In this document: positions 9,919 through 18,764 of the stretch, in pieces | How the letters are laid out: every line of letters starts with the position of its first letter | Position numbering within the stretch: the first letter of the stretch is position 1 | Source: Terriglobus roseus | GTDB lineage: Bacteria > Acidobacteriota > Terriglobia > Terriglobales > Acidobacteriaceae | Reading direction: 5' to 3' | Assembly (NCBI RefSeq): GCF_900102185.1 | Contig: NZ_LT629690.1 | Span: forward strand, 868,001 to 932,000 | DNA: 64,000 bases | Notes under the pieces: generated by a model | What the model saw: only the letters and a program-made list of their open reading frames with translations | What the model was told of the DNA's origin: nothing | Databases searched by the model: none | Translations under genes and position numbers: made by a program

Positions 9919-10863
9919 TCATTTTGGAAACCGCTCAGGAGTATTGCGCACACCGAACGAGATCGAAAACTTGAATGCTTCTCCCGGCCGGAGGGACTTC
10001 GCCGCTTGCGCCTGTTGAGCTGCATTCAGGCTGTTGTGTGGTGATGTAGTAGGTTCTAGTGCTACGGCATATTGACGGTTGTCGCTTGCATTGTCCGGCC
10101 ATCCACCATAGCAGAGCCAGATGCCAAGATAGGGAAGCGTTCCCGGATCGAACAGAACTTCAAGTGACTGTCCTGTGGAGTGGCGAAGGATGCTGCAGAT
10201 CCCGTTGTCTACGGGCTCCGTGTAGAGCATGTCAGCGTGTCCTGTGTCTGCACTGCCGACTCGATCCAGCCTGACTCCTGATGCTGTAACGGGCCACGAA
10301 ACCACATCGCCGCGGTTTCCCAGTCTGTTGCCGCGCGAGTAATCGAGCCGCAATGAGTGGACTCCAGTTGGCAACACGATGTGGTCACCTTGGTCCACCG
10401 CAAACAAGGGGTGGCAAGCGTAAACGAAGGATTGTGACCTACTGCCGACGTTCGTTACGAAATAGTCCACACGGAGCGTATCGTCGTTGACCGCAAGATG
10501 CTTCGTGAAACGCAGTGTGCGGCTGAAGCCGTCGGCAGAAAGCGTGATGCTGCGGTCGTCGGTATGTTTCACATCCCAAGGGAGCTGCCAGAAGTCGCCA
10601 TGGTCAGGGGCAGCTCCTCCTTCCGTGGAAGCATCGCAACGAGCTACCGTAGGAAGGCATTCCTCAATTCCGGCGCATGGACCATTGCGAAATTCCGCAT
10701 TCAGGCTTGGCTCAGGCGGTATGTGGTCCGGCTGCGTTTGCGTAAGAAATTCCAGCCCGGAGTAGGGGCTGCGCAATGATGCGATACGACCACCTTCTCG
10801 CGGTCGCACTTCGATTGCGAGGTGATCCGATTGCAGTATGTGGCGATCGACTTGAGATGGCAT
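9919..10863 (-). CDS. Aldose 1-epimerase-like protein (galactose mutarotase fold)
   Basis: A 314-residue cytoplasmic protein with no signal peptide. The N-terminal LAIEVRPREGGRIASLRSPY is the usual opening strand pair of the aldose epimerase/YeaD fold, CHPLFAVDQGD near residue 160 holds the conserved His, and VALEPTTSPHNSL near 280 contains the Glu that acts as general base in the family. Mutarotases interconvert alpha and beta anomers of free sugars, which fits galactose released by the neighbouring GH36 enzyme. It lies 59 bases downstream of the LacI gene on the same strand and is probably cotranscribed. Which sugar it takes cannot be read from the sequence. Confidence 0.82.
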   Translation of the reverse strand: MPSQVDRHILQSDHLAIEVRPREGGRIASLRSPYSGLEFLTQTQPDHIPPEPSLNAEFRNGPCAGIEECLPTVARCDASTEGGAAPDHGDFWQLPWDVKHTDDRSITLSADGFSRTLRFTKHLAVNDDTLRVDYFVTNVGSRSQSFVYACHPLFAVDQGDHIVLPTGVHSLRLDYSRGNRLGNRGDVVSWPVTASGVRLDRVGSADTGHADMLYTEPVDNGICSILRHSTGQSLEVLFDPGTLPYLGIWLCYGGWPDNASDNRQYAVALEPTTSPHNSLNAAQQAQAAKSLRPGEAFKFSISFGVRNTPERFPK

Positions 10864-10922
10864 GGAGAGCTTTCACATACAGATGGCTGAACACAGCGAC
10901 AGCCCGGTTACGACGTGAAGTA

Positions 10923-12011
10923 TTACGGCAATTCGCTTTCGATCTCTTCGTCAATATCGACAATGTGGCCGGAGAAGAGCGGGAGATTGCTGCGGAAGAC
11001 TACATGCGGAGCAAGTCGCACATATGGGTGTGACTTGTCATCGCCTCGTAGATAGCGGAGCAGCGCTTCAAATGCGACTTTGCCTTGTGTATAGGGGCGT
11101 TGGTAGAGCGTGGCCATTACCTTGCCAAACTCGATCAGCGGGATCAATTCCTGAAACAGATCCGTTGTAACGATCTGCACCTTGCCGAGCAGATTCAATT
11201 CGTCAAGCGCCTTAAGCACGGGCATGCTGTTCGCCGTGCTGAGATAGATACCCTGCGGATGATCCTTGCCGCGCATCAATGCAAGCGCTTGCTGGTACGC
11301 CTGCTTTGGTTGTTCATGGCTTTCCAATGCTGGCAGCAGCATCAAATGCGGAGCCTGTACCGCGAGCGTTGCTGCAAATCCGCGCAACTTCTCTGCGTGA
11401 TCCATCGTGAACAAGTCGCCACTGAAAACCGCTACATTAGAGCGTTGTGGCAGTTTCATCGCCAGTAACTCTGCTGCGATGGAGCCGCTAACGTAAGCGT
11501 GTGCAGCTACCGATCCCATGCGGTCTGTGTTCGGGGCATCGCTCCCCACGCACATCATGGCAGTGCCACTACGCGAGAGCGTACGGATTAGCGAATCGAA
11601 CTTGCGCGTGTCGCCAGGGAGAAAGATGATGCCATCGTAGTGGCGTTTCAGAGCACCTTCAAATGCTTCCACATCGCCTACGCCCAGCCGTGGATACTCG
11701 TGGAACTCAACGGAAACCTGAACGCCAACCGTCGCTGCCGCAGCAGCGCGAATACCTGCACGCACAGGGTCGAAGAAGTGCGAAATATGTTTAGGAAGAA
11801 TCGCTGCAATGGAAAGTTTGCGATTTAGCTTCAACGCCTGTGCGGCGAGATTGGGCGTGTAGCCCATACGCTCCGCCATCTGCAACACGCGTGTCTTTGT
11901 CTTTTCACTAACGCCGGTTCGGCCGTGCAATGCGCGGTCCACCGTGCCGATGGACACATTGAGTGCTCGCGCAATTTCTTTGATTCCGGCTGTTCCTTTT
12001 GATTCAGACAT
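10923..12011 (-). CDS. LacI/GalR-family transcriptional regulator
   Basis: A 362-residue repressor with an N-terminal LacI helix-turn-helix (GIKEIARALNVSIGTVDRAL, about residues 10-29; hinge near ALKLNRKLSIAAILP) and a periplasmic-binding-protein-like C-terminal domain that senses a small ligand, usually a sugar. The VDRALHGRTGVSEKTKTRVL segment is typical of the family. It sits among galactoside/fucoside genes and is followed by the epimerase gene. I infer that it controls the two transcription units that share the 15-bp word at 9706-9720 and 17051-17065. The 111 bases before its start could carry its own promoter. Confidence 0.95.
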   Translation of the reverse strand: MSESKGTAGIKEIARALNVSIGTVDRALHGRTGVSEKTKTRVLQMAERMGYTPNLAAQALKLNRKLSIAAILPKHISHFFDPVRAGIRAAAAATVGVQVSVEFHEYPRLGVGDVEAFEGALKRHYDGIIFLPGDTRKFDSLIRTLSRSGTAMMCVGSDAPNTDRMGSVAAHAYVSGSIAAELLAMKLPQRSNVAVFSGDLFTMDHAEKLRGFAATLAVQAPHLMLLPALESHEQPKQAYQQALALMRGKDHPQGIYLSTANSMPVLKALDELNLLGKVQIVTTDLFQELIPLIEFGKVMATLYQRPYTQGKVAFEALLRYLRGDDKSHPYVRLAPHVVFRSNLPLFSGHIVDIDEEIESELP

Positions 12012-12122
12012 GCTCTTCCTTGCTTACATAGCAATTGACAGGATGGGTGACATTGTCTCATTCCGCCAGAGAAGATATCTCGAAATTTCGATTCCCGAGA
12101 TCTAAAGTGCCAAGGGCGATTC

Positions 12123-13556
12123 TCACTGTCGGGCCAGCGCCTGCTCAATCTGTTCCAGGCTGCGTCCTCTGGTTTCAGGGACGAAGAAAAACACCAGCGC
12201 CCATCCCAGAAGGCAGATCACGCCGTAGGTCCGGAAGATGCCGCCCGTCCCCAATGCCCGGTTCAACAAAGGGAAGGTATACGTCAAGGCGAAGGAGGCA
12301 AGCCATAGCGCGCTGACTGCTATGGAGACAGCCTGCGAGCGAACACGATTCGGGAAGATTTCTGCGATCAAGACCCAAGTTACTGGGGCAAGGGTCAGAG
12401 CATAACAAGCGATGGCGCTGAGTGTCAGAAACAAAATTGCGATGGCGGGCCAATGAGCCGTGTACGCGAACGAACATGCCAGGTGCGATATGCCGATGCC
12501 GACGCAGCCAAACAGCATCAACCAACGGCGTCCCACACGGTCTACCAACAGCATCGCGATGATGGTAAACACCAGATTGATTGCACCTGTGATGACGATG
12601 TTCAGCAGAATGTCATTCGCGCCATAACCTGCACTCTTGTAAACATCTGCTGCGTAGTTGAAAAGGACGTTGATACCTGTCCACTGCTGCAGAACGGCTA
12701 ACGCGATGCCAATGAAAACAATGCGACGCACAGAACTATGGAGGAGTTCACTCCAGGTGGAAGGTCCGGCTGCACTTTCTTGCTTGATGGCAGTCTGAAT
12801 GTTGAAACATTCAGCTTCTGCGTATGATCTGCCACCGATCTTCGCGAGTGTCTCCAGTACTTCTTTGTTGCGTCCACGAGTCAGCAGCCAGCGCGGGCTC
12901 TCCGGTATAACGAGCGATGCTACGGTGAACACCAACGACGGTATCACCACTGCCGTAAACATCCATCGCCAGCCATACTGAACATTCCATGAGGTCATCA
13001 GTTGTGCTGCGCTCAAGCCCGCGGGAATGGGACGAGCGATGCGCCAGTTCACGATCTGCGCTAGCAGAATGCCGATGACAATCGCAAATTGGTTGAGGCT
13101 CACCAATCTGCCGCGGAGGTGCGCGGGGCTGATCTCAGCGATGTACAGCGGCGAAACATTGGAGGCGAGACCAATGGCAACGCCACCTACGATGCGCCAC
13201 GTGATGAAGGCCGACAGTGAATAAGACCATCCGGTTAGGGCAGACGAGACTGCGAACAGCACCGCTGCGACAAGGAGAAGGGGTTTGCGTCCCAGCCGCT
13301 CAGCGAGGGAACCTGCTGCAAGCGAGCCGATGAGGCATCCTACAAGTGCACAACTGTTCACCCATCCAATCAGCGAAGGGGATACGAGATGGAAGTACAT
13401 CTCGTAGAACTCGCGTGCGCCACCAATGACAACCCAGTCATAGCCAAAGAGAAGTCCGCCAAGCGCCGCAACGATCGCAATAACCCAGACGTAGATGCTA
13501 CGTGCCGCTGGTACAAGGATGGAAGACTCTGTTGTGTGTATGGCGGGACCTTGCAT
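12123..13556 (-). CDS. MFS sugar porter (sugar:H+ symporter type)
   Basis: A 477-residue inner-membrane carrier with 12 predicted helices. Sugar-porter signatures are visible: GLLFGYDWVVIGGA after helix 1, AERLGRKPLL in loop 2-3, PESPRWLLTRGR before the central loop, and PETRGRSLEQIE at the C terminus. Such proteins move monosaccharides into the cytoplasm with a proton. The gene begins two bases after the DUF5107 stop, with GAAGAAGG inside the end of that gene serving as ribosome site, so the two are one operon. It probably takes up a monosaccharide released by the local hydrolases; galactose or fucose are the obvious candidates but the sequence does not decide. Confidence 0.93.
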   Translation of the reverse strand: MQGPAIHTTESSILVPAARSIYVWVIAIVAALGGLLFGYDWVVIGGAREFYEMYFHLVSPSLIGWVNSCALVGCLIGSLAAGSLAERLGRKPLLLVAAVLFAVSSALTGWSYSLSAFITWRIVGGVAIGLASNVSPLYIAEISPAHLRGRLVSLNQFAIVIGILLAQIVNWRIARPIPAGLSAAQLMTSWNVQYGWRWMFTAVVIPSLVFTVASLVIPESPRWLLTRGRNKEVLETLAKIGGRSYAEAECFNIQTAIKQESAAGPSTWSELLHSSVRRIVFIGIALAVLQQWTGINVLFNYAADVYKSAGYGANDILLNIVITGAINLVFTIIAMLLVDRVGRRWLMLFGCVGIGISHLACSFAYTAHWPAIAILFLTLSAIACYALTLAPVTWVLIAEIFPNRVRSQAVSIAVSALWLASFALTYTFPLLNRALGTGGIFRTYGVICLLGWALVFFFVPETRGRSLEQIEQALARQ

Positions 13557-13558
13557 AC

Positions 13559-16500
13559 TCAGCCTTCTTCCGATGCAAGGGTTGCAAGAAGATCAATTGC
13601 ACCAGAGTGCGCACGATCTTTTGCGAGAACTTCTTCTAAAAGATGTTTTGCTTGCGCCTTGTTGCCCAATCCAAGCTGTGCTTGCGCATGCAGAAACTGT
13701 GCCGTGATGTTCTGGCGTTCCTTCAAATCTTCCTCAAAGAGCAGCATTGCCGGAAGTGAAGTTGCGAAGTAATCGATCTTCGGCGTCTCTGACTCGAGCT
13801 TCGTCGCATAGCCATCGATTGAATGAAAGATGTTGGCTGCCTCTCGCTCGCGTCCCAGCTCACACAATGCATTGGCAGTCCAGTATGTTGTTTCAGAGAT
13901 GGATTGCACCTGCATTTGTTGGAAGTCACCCTTGTGATTCGCTGCTCGTTCCAGTGCGCAGGTTGCGCGTGCGGTATCTCCCGCAGCCGCCAGCGCAATG
14001 CCCATCCAGTAATCGATCATGCTCAGGTTCATCAACAGATGCTTGGCTTCACTCAGATTTTGCGGCGGGTTTGCTGCGAGTTCCAGCAGAGCGACTGCAG
14101 TGGAAGCCTTCCCATCGTTGAGGGCTTGTTTCGCCAACAGAAGGTTGGAGCGGACGTACTGCGTCAGCACCTGGCCTTCGCCACCCTCCCAAGGGCCGAA
14201 GCTACGACCCAGTAACAGATCGAGTGCACGCGTGGGGTGGCCGGTACTGTTTAGCAGCGTGGCTAACTCGTTGGAAAGGTCATCGCGCTGCTCTACCAGA
14301 TCTGTGTGATCGAGAAGATTCTTCAGGCGTTCTTCCAACGGTGTGCCGATACGCTTCCACAACTGATCCTGCTCGTATGCGATACGAGCATCGTGGGGTG
14401 CTAGCGCACGGGCGTGCGCAAATGCGTTAACCGCACCCGCAGCGTCATGCTTCACGTTGAATCGTGCGAAGCCAAGGTTGCGCCAGGAAGTCGGAAACAC
14501 AGGATCAAACTCCGTAGCGCGTTCCCAATGTGCGATCGCTTCGTCGTAACGGCGACGGTCATATAGAAAATTGCCAAGATAGTAGTAGGCATGCGCATTA
14601 ACAGGGTTTTCAGCGATGACGCGCTGAAAGAGGAGCAGCTCTTCCAAGCGATTAGGGAAGACATAAGAAGGATCAGCGAGAGCTGCGTGCAGACTTGTTG
14701 CTTTCGCTTCGTCCTCACGGCCAAGTTGTCGGAGAATATCTGCACGCAGATACAGGCGAAGCGTGGAGCCGCCGTCGAAGTGATCCGGAACGTCTTCGTT
14801 GATTACTCGAAGAGCTTCTTCTAAGAGGCCAGCGCGCATCCAGTCGAATGCCAGATCGATCTGGCGTTGTGCGTCGGATGGTGCATGCCCGGATTGCAGA
14901 AAGCGGCTTGTTTCATCCAATGGATCGAGCGAACGTACCTGCGCAATGAGTGCCGCGGCTTCGTCAGAGCGGTTCAATCGCTGCAGTACGACAGCTTTTA
15001 GATTGAGCGCGTTTAGATTGTCACCTTCGGCAAGCAAGGAACGGTCAAGATGATCCAGCGCCTTTGCCCATTCCTTCCGAGTGCAATCGATCTCCGCCAG
15101 ACGAAGATAGCCCGGACCGCGCCATGCTGCATTCCAGGTGCTCTTATAGAAGGCATCATAGGCTTCGTTGGTTCGGTCCTGGTATCGCAGCGTAAGTCCC
15201 AGGTTGTAGAAAGGCTCGCTATCACCTGGATTTGGGTTGCGTTTGGTTAAGCGAGCAATCGAGGTGCGCAGATATGCTTCTGCACGTTCAAACTCGCCGC
15301 GGCGCATGCAGGAACGACCAAGCGCGTGATTTGAGCGGCTGTCGCCGGGATCGCGCCGGATAGCTTCCAGCCAATATGGTTCAGCAGCACGTGTGGGATG
15401 ACGATACTGTTCCAGGTGAAGGCCATTCAGAAAGAGTTCGTCACTGCTGATTACGTCTTGCGGTAGCGGTGGTTCCGTGGCAACGTCTGGTTGTTCTACC
15501 GGAACAATTTCTGCCGGGGCATACCGCATGAAGACGTTGTTGCTTTGCGATACGCGGACCTCAAGTGCATCGACAGCACCGTCTACTGCGGAGTGAAAGT
15601 GTCGGGGCTTTGTCGTGAGAAGATCAGCATCCCAGGCTGCTAATTCGACACCTTCTCGAAGCACGGAGATTCTGCTTGCAGGACGATCGGAAGTCACTTG
15701 CACATGAACGGTGACATTCTGGAGGTTCGTTTCCAGACGCAACGCTCCGTCGAGATTTGCAAGGTCCGGTGTGCCGATTTCGCTGATGGGATACCAGAAC
15801 TGGCTAAAGGTTTTCGTCTCCCCGGGAGCGAGAAAGCTGAAGTCTGGTTGGTTGTCGGTATACACGCCTGACATTAATTCGATGTACGGCCCATCGCTAT
15901 TCGTCAAGCTGCGATCCCACGCATATCCGAATTCGTGATTGCCCCACGTCCACTGCTTTTTACCGGGAGAGATATGGTGATTCGCGTAGGCCACGGTGCC
16001 TGTGTCTTCGGAATGGTCGTAGCCTCCGAAGAAGTCTTCGCGCGATCCTACGATCATGTAACTGGTAGGAACTGGGATGTTGGCATACCAGCCGAGATCG
16101 TTCGGAGGGTATGAGCCATCTGGTATGAACTGCGAGGGAAGTTCGTCAACGGGAACACCATTGCGTGCTCGCTCTGCGTAATCCACACCGTAGTAATGGC
16201 CTTTGCTGAGTGGATATTCCGTGATGGCGCGTTTGGCGTGGTCTGCAGCAAATCGCACATCGTGCGGAAAGAACGATTGATACTTCTCGTGCACACGCGT
16301 GGCCACGTTTGCCCACCACAAGAATGTCTGCGTGTCCTGCGTGCGGTTATAAAGACGAACCTTGACCTCAACATATGCCTTGCCAGGATGAAGGCAGATA
16401 CCGTGTATACCCTTCATTCGTGCCATGGGGTCATGGTCACTGCACCAGATGGTCACTGAGCCGTCGTCGGACCGTTCGATGGAAACTTCCACCGGCATGA

Positions 16501-16969
16501 AGGTGGCAGGGCGGTGATGCTGTGGCCAGTTGAACTCCACGCCGCCGGAAATCCATGGGCCTGCAAGTCCCACGAGGGCAGGTTTGATCACATTCTGGCG
16601 ATAGAAGAAGTCGTAGCCTGTGCGTTTGTCCAGACCGACGTGGATACGACCGCCGATCTCCGGCATGACCATCAAGCGCAGAAATTCGTTCTCGATGTGA
16701 ACAGCCTGCCAGGATCGCATCTCCGGCTTCGTTGAGACGGAGTCAATCACGGGCAGGGGATACACACGTCCGCTGCTGCCTTGATACACGCGCTTCTCAA
16801 GGAATAGTGGATTGGTATCTGGCTTTGCCGGGAGATAGGTGAGCATGTCGACCGGCTCACTCCAAGCCTTCACCTTGCCTTGCTCTGATGATGGGGCGAG
16901 GGGCAGTTCAAGCTTTCCCGCAGTAATGGAGTCAGGCGACATCTCCTGGTTGAAGATCCGTTGCGTCAT
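13559..16969 (-). CDS. DUF5107-domain protein with C-terminal TPR repeats
   Basis: A 1136-residue protein with no signal peptide or membrane segment. Residues about 30-430 form a DUF5107 domain, recognised from LRLMVMPEIGGRIHVGLDKRTGYDFFY and GGVEFNWPQHHRP; the EIGGRI strand resembles the sugar-binding fold of aldose epimerases. From about 510 to the C terminus there are many tetratricopeptide repeats (for example NHALGRSCMRRGEFERAEAYL and YYLGNFLYDRRRYDEAIAHW). The function of this architecture is not established to my knowledge. It heads the operon with the sugar porter (2-base spacing), and AAGG about ten bases upstream supports the ATG at 16969. A role in binding or processing an incoming sugar is inference. 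Confidence 0.85.
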   Translation of the reverse strand: MTQRIFNQEMSPDSITAGKLELPLAPSSEQGKVKAWSEPVDMLTYLPAKPDTNPLFLEKRVYQGSSGRVYPLPVIDSVSTKPEMRSWQAVHIENEFLRLMVMPEIGGRIHVGLDKRTGYDFFYRQNVIKPALVGLAGPWISGGVEFNWPQHHRPATFMPVEVSIERSDDGSVTIWCSDHDPMARMKGIHGICLHPGKAYVEVKVRLYNRTQDTQTFLWWANVATRVHEKYQSFFPHDVRFAADHAKRAITEYPLSKGHYYGVDYAERARNGVPVDELPSQFIPDGSYPPNDLGWYANIPVPTSYMIVGSREDFFGGYDHSEDTGTVAYANHHISPGKKQWTWGNHEFGYAWDRSLTNSDGPYIELMSGVYTDNQPDFSFLAPGETKTFSQFWYPISEIGTPDLANLDGALRLETNLQNVTVHVQVTSDRPASRISVLREGVELAAWDADLLTTKPRHFHSAVDGAVDALEVRVSQSNNVFMRYAPAEIVPVEQPDVATEPPLPQDVISSDELFLNGLHLEQYRHPTRAAEPYWLEAIRRDPGDSRSNHALGRSCMRRGEFERAEAYLRTSIARLTKRNPNPGDSEPFYNLGLTLRYQDRTNEAYDAFYKSTWNAAWRGPGYLRLAEIDCTRKEWAKALDHLDRSLLAEGDNLNALNLKAVVLQRLNRSDEAAALIAQVRSLDPLDETSRFLQSGHAPSDAQRQIDLAFDWMRAGLLEEALRVINEDVPDHFDGGSTLRLYLRADILRQLGREDEAKATSLHAALADPSYVFPNRLEELLLFQRVIAENPVNAHAYYYLGNFLYDRRRYDEAIAHWERATEFDPVFPTSWRNLGFARFNVKHDAAGAVNAFAHARALAPHDARIAYEQDQLWKRIGTPLEERLKNLLDHTDLVEQRDDLSNELATLLNSTGHPTRALDLLLGRSFGPWEGGEGQVLTQYVRSNLLLAKQALNDGKASTAVALLELAANPPQNLSEAKHLLMNLSMIDYWMGIALAAAGDTARATCALERAANHKGDFQQMQVQSISETTYWTANALCELGREREAANIFHSIDGYATKLESETPKIDYFATSLPAMLLFEEDLKERQNITAQFLHAQAQLGLGNKAQAKHLLEEVLAKDRAHSGAIDLLATLASEEG

Positions 16970-17050
16970 CGTTCAGAGACCTTCCCAAGTGCCAAAATCA
17001 ATCCAGCCAGTTTCCAAGAAAGTACTCGGAAACGCACGTTATTCCAGAGC

Positions 17051-17065
17051 GTGTACGTTACCGTT
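17051..17065. promoter_or_regulatory. Candidate LacI-family operator upstream of DUF5107/porter/repressor unit
   Basis: GTGTACGTTACCGTT on the + strand is the exact reverse complement of 9706-9720. It lies 82 bases upstream of the DUF5107 start. The shared word in only these two promoter regions of one locus suggests joint control, likely by the LacI-type protein at 10923-12011. Confidence 0.5.
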
Positions 17066-17178
17066 AGCTGACTATAGGAGGTGGTCGTCGCACGTGTCAA
17101 GAAGAAAGCAGGGGCTTCCCATATTTCCTACGGGCGTTATCTGAACATGGATTGAAGAAATCTTTGTTTCTAAAGGCG

Positions 17179-17207
17179 AAAAGGAACGCACCCCATGCGT
17201 TCCTTTT
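17179..17207. terminator. Terminator downstream of the sulfatase gene
   Basis: AAAAGGAACGCA (17179-17190) pairs perfectly with TGCGTTCCTTTT (17196-17207) around a five-base loop. T-rich tails occur in both directions. It lies 8 bases beyond the sulfatase stop on the minus strand. Confidence 0.8.
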
Positions 17208-17215
17208 TTCGTTTC

Positions 17216-18688
17216 TCAATCACGACGGTTTTCTGGCTCCCATGCCCATGATGGCAATGGACCTTTTACGATTCTCGGAACGGCTCCCGGGGGGGTCGTA
17301 ACACTGCATACGCGGCCTTGCATCTCTTGCCACGCTTTGATGACATCGTCCGGGAATGTTGGGATAAGCGACTTTAACTCTCCCTGCAATCGCGCGACCA
17401 CATCGGGGTGCTTCTTCGCCACGTCGTACGCTTCTGTTGGATCCAGATCAAGGTTGTACAACTCCGGATGAGGTAGCAGATAGTTTGTTGTAGAGCCGGG
17501 CCGGTCATTGATGTAAATCTGGCCGTCCGACTGCGCTACCCGCAGCTTCCACGATCCCACGCGGATGCAGTGAATATTCGCGTTCCCCACGGTTGAGAAG
17601 TAGATCACTGGCTTCTCTGGAGCAGGCGCACCGTGCAGGAAGAGTGCACTCGAATCCACGCCATCCAGTGGCAATTTTGGCTTTTGTAGGCCGCACCACG
17701 CACTCAACGTAGGCAGCAGGTTCAAGTGATTCGACCACTCCTGACTTACTGCTCCCGATGGTACATGCCCTTTCCATCGCATTAGGAAGGGAACTCGTGA
17801 GCCGCCTTCGAATGTAGAGGCTTTACGACCGCGTACCAGCCCCGGATTGCCTTGAAACCACGGTCCATGATCACTGGTGAAGATCACCACGGTGTTGTCG
17901 AGTTGGCCGTTGGTCTTCAATGTGTTCATCAATTGGCCCACACTCCAGTCGATCTCTTCGATTGAGTCTCCGACATCGCCAAAGTTCGATTTGCCGCGAA
18001 ACGCCTTCGATCCGCGTGCGGGATCATGCGGATAGGAATATGCAAGATAGAGGAAGAATGGGCTTTTGCCTGTTTGGTTTAGGAGCTTTACAGCCTCTTC
18101 TGTGTAACGCGGCGTCAACTCATCACGATCGGTATCGGCCTCCAGTGATGTGGTGCCTCGCACGAGGGGTAGCGGCTGCATGTCGTCGCTGTAGGGAACG
18201 CCATAGAAGCTGTCGAAGCCGCGATCTGTCGGCCAGTGCCCGGCGATATCTCCCAGATGCCACTTGCCGATGCAATGTGTCTTGTATCCGCCTGCGCGAA
18301 ATAGGTCGGCCATGGTTTGTTCTTCGCGATCCATGCCTGCCTGTTTCGGGAACAATGCACCCTTGGTGTGGCTTCGCGTGGCATAACGTCCTGTCAGCAA
18401 CGAGGCCCGTGATGCTGAGCAGATGGGATGACCCGAGTTATGCCGCATGCAACGCATGCCGTCTGCGGCGAGGCGGTCCAGATTCGGCGTCGGGATTTTT
18501 GACCCATAACATCCCAAATCGCCGTAGCCAAGATCGTCACAGATCATCAGCAGCACGTTGGGTCGCGCCTTCGGCTTTGTTGCCTGTGCGGCGGCTCCCA
18601 GCGTGGGGGAAACGGCAACAGCGGCCATCGCTGGCGACACTATCCCCGCGGCCATTGTTTTTAGAAACGTACGTCGATCGTTGCTCAT
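17216..18688 (-). CDS. Type I sulfatase, Tat-exported
   Basis: Arylsulfatase-superfamily enzyme that hydrolyses sulfate esters, here 490 residues. I chose ATG 18688 (not 18754) because it gives a twin-arginine signal, SNDRRTFLKTMAAG, with GAGGA just upstream. The metal site opens with NVLLMICDDLGYGDLGCYG, and Cys90 in CSASRASLLTG is the residue expected to be converted to formylglycine; the motif is C-x-A-x-R, an accepted variant of C-x-P-x-R. TSDHGPWFQG near 270 supplies further metal ligands. No formylglycine-generating enzyme gene is in this window, so maturation would need one elsewhere. It lies downstream of the second Oar-like receptor on the same strand, so that receptor may import fragments of a sulfated glycan. 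Confidence 0.93.
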   Translation of the reverse strand: MSNDRRTFLKTMAAGIVSPAMAAVAVSPTLGAAAQATKPKARPNVLLMICDDLGYGDLGCYGSKIPTPNLDRLAADGMRCMRHNSGHPICSASRASLLTGRYATRSHTKGALFPKQAGMDREEQTMADLFRAGGYKTHCIGKWHLGDIAGHWPTDRGFDSFYGVPYSDDMQPLPLVRGTTSLEADTDRDELTPRYTEEAVKLLNQTGKSPFFLYLAYSYPHDPARGSKAFRGKSNFGDVGDSIEEIDWSVGQLMNTLKTNGQLDNTVVIFTSDHGPWFQGNPGLVRGRKASTFEGGSRVPFLMRWKGHVPSGAVSQEWSNHLNLLPTLSAWCGLQKPKLPLDGVDSSALFLHGAPAPEKPVIYFSTVGNANIHCIRVGSWKLRVAQSDGQIYINDRPGSTTNYLLPHPELYNLDLDPTEAYDVAKKHPDVVARLQGELKSLIPTFPDDVIKAWQEMQGRVCSVTTPPGAVPRIVKGPLPSWAWEPENRRD

Positions 18689-18723
18689 GCATCCTCGAAA
18701 ATTCGACAACAGGAAACGGTGCA

Positions 18724-18747
18724 GGCCCGCGCAAACTAGCACGGGCC
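18724..18747 (-). terminator. Hairpin between receptor and sulfatase, possible attenuator
   Basis: GGCCCGCGC (18724-18732) and GCACGGGCC (18739-18747) pair with one G-T type mismatch around a six-base loop. It follows the receptor stop by 17 bases and precedes the sulfatase start by 35. There is no clear T-tract, so partial termination that lowers sulfatase expression relative to the receptor is more likely than full termination. Confidence 0.4.
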
Positions 18748-18764
18748 CACGCACTCCTTTGTTA

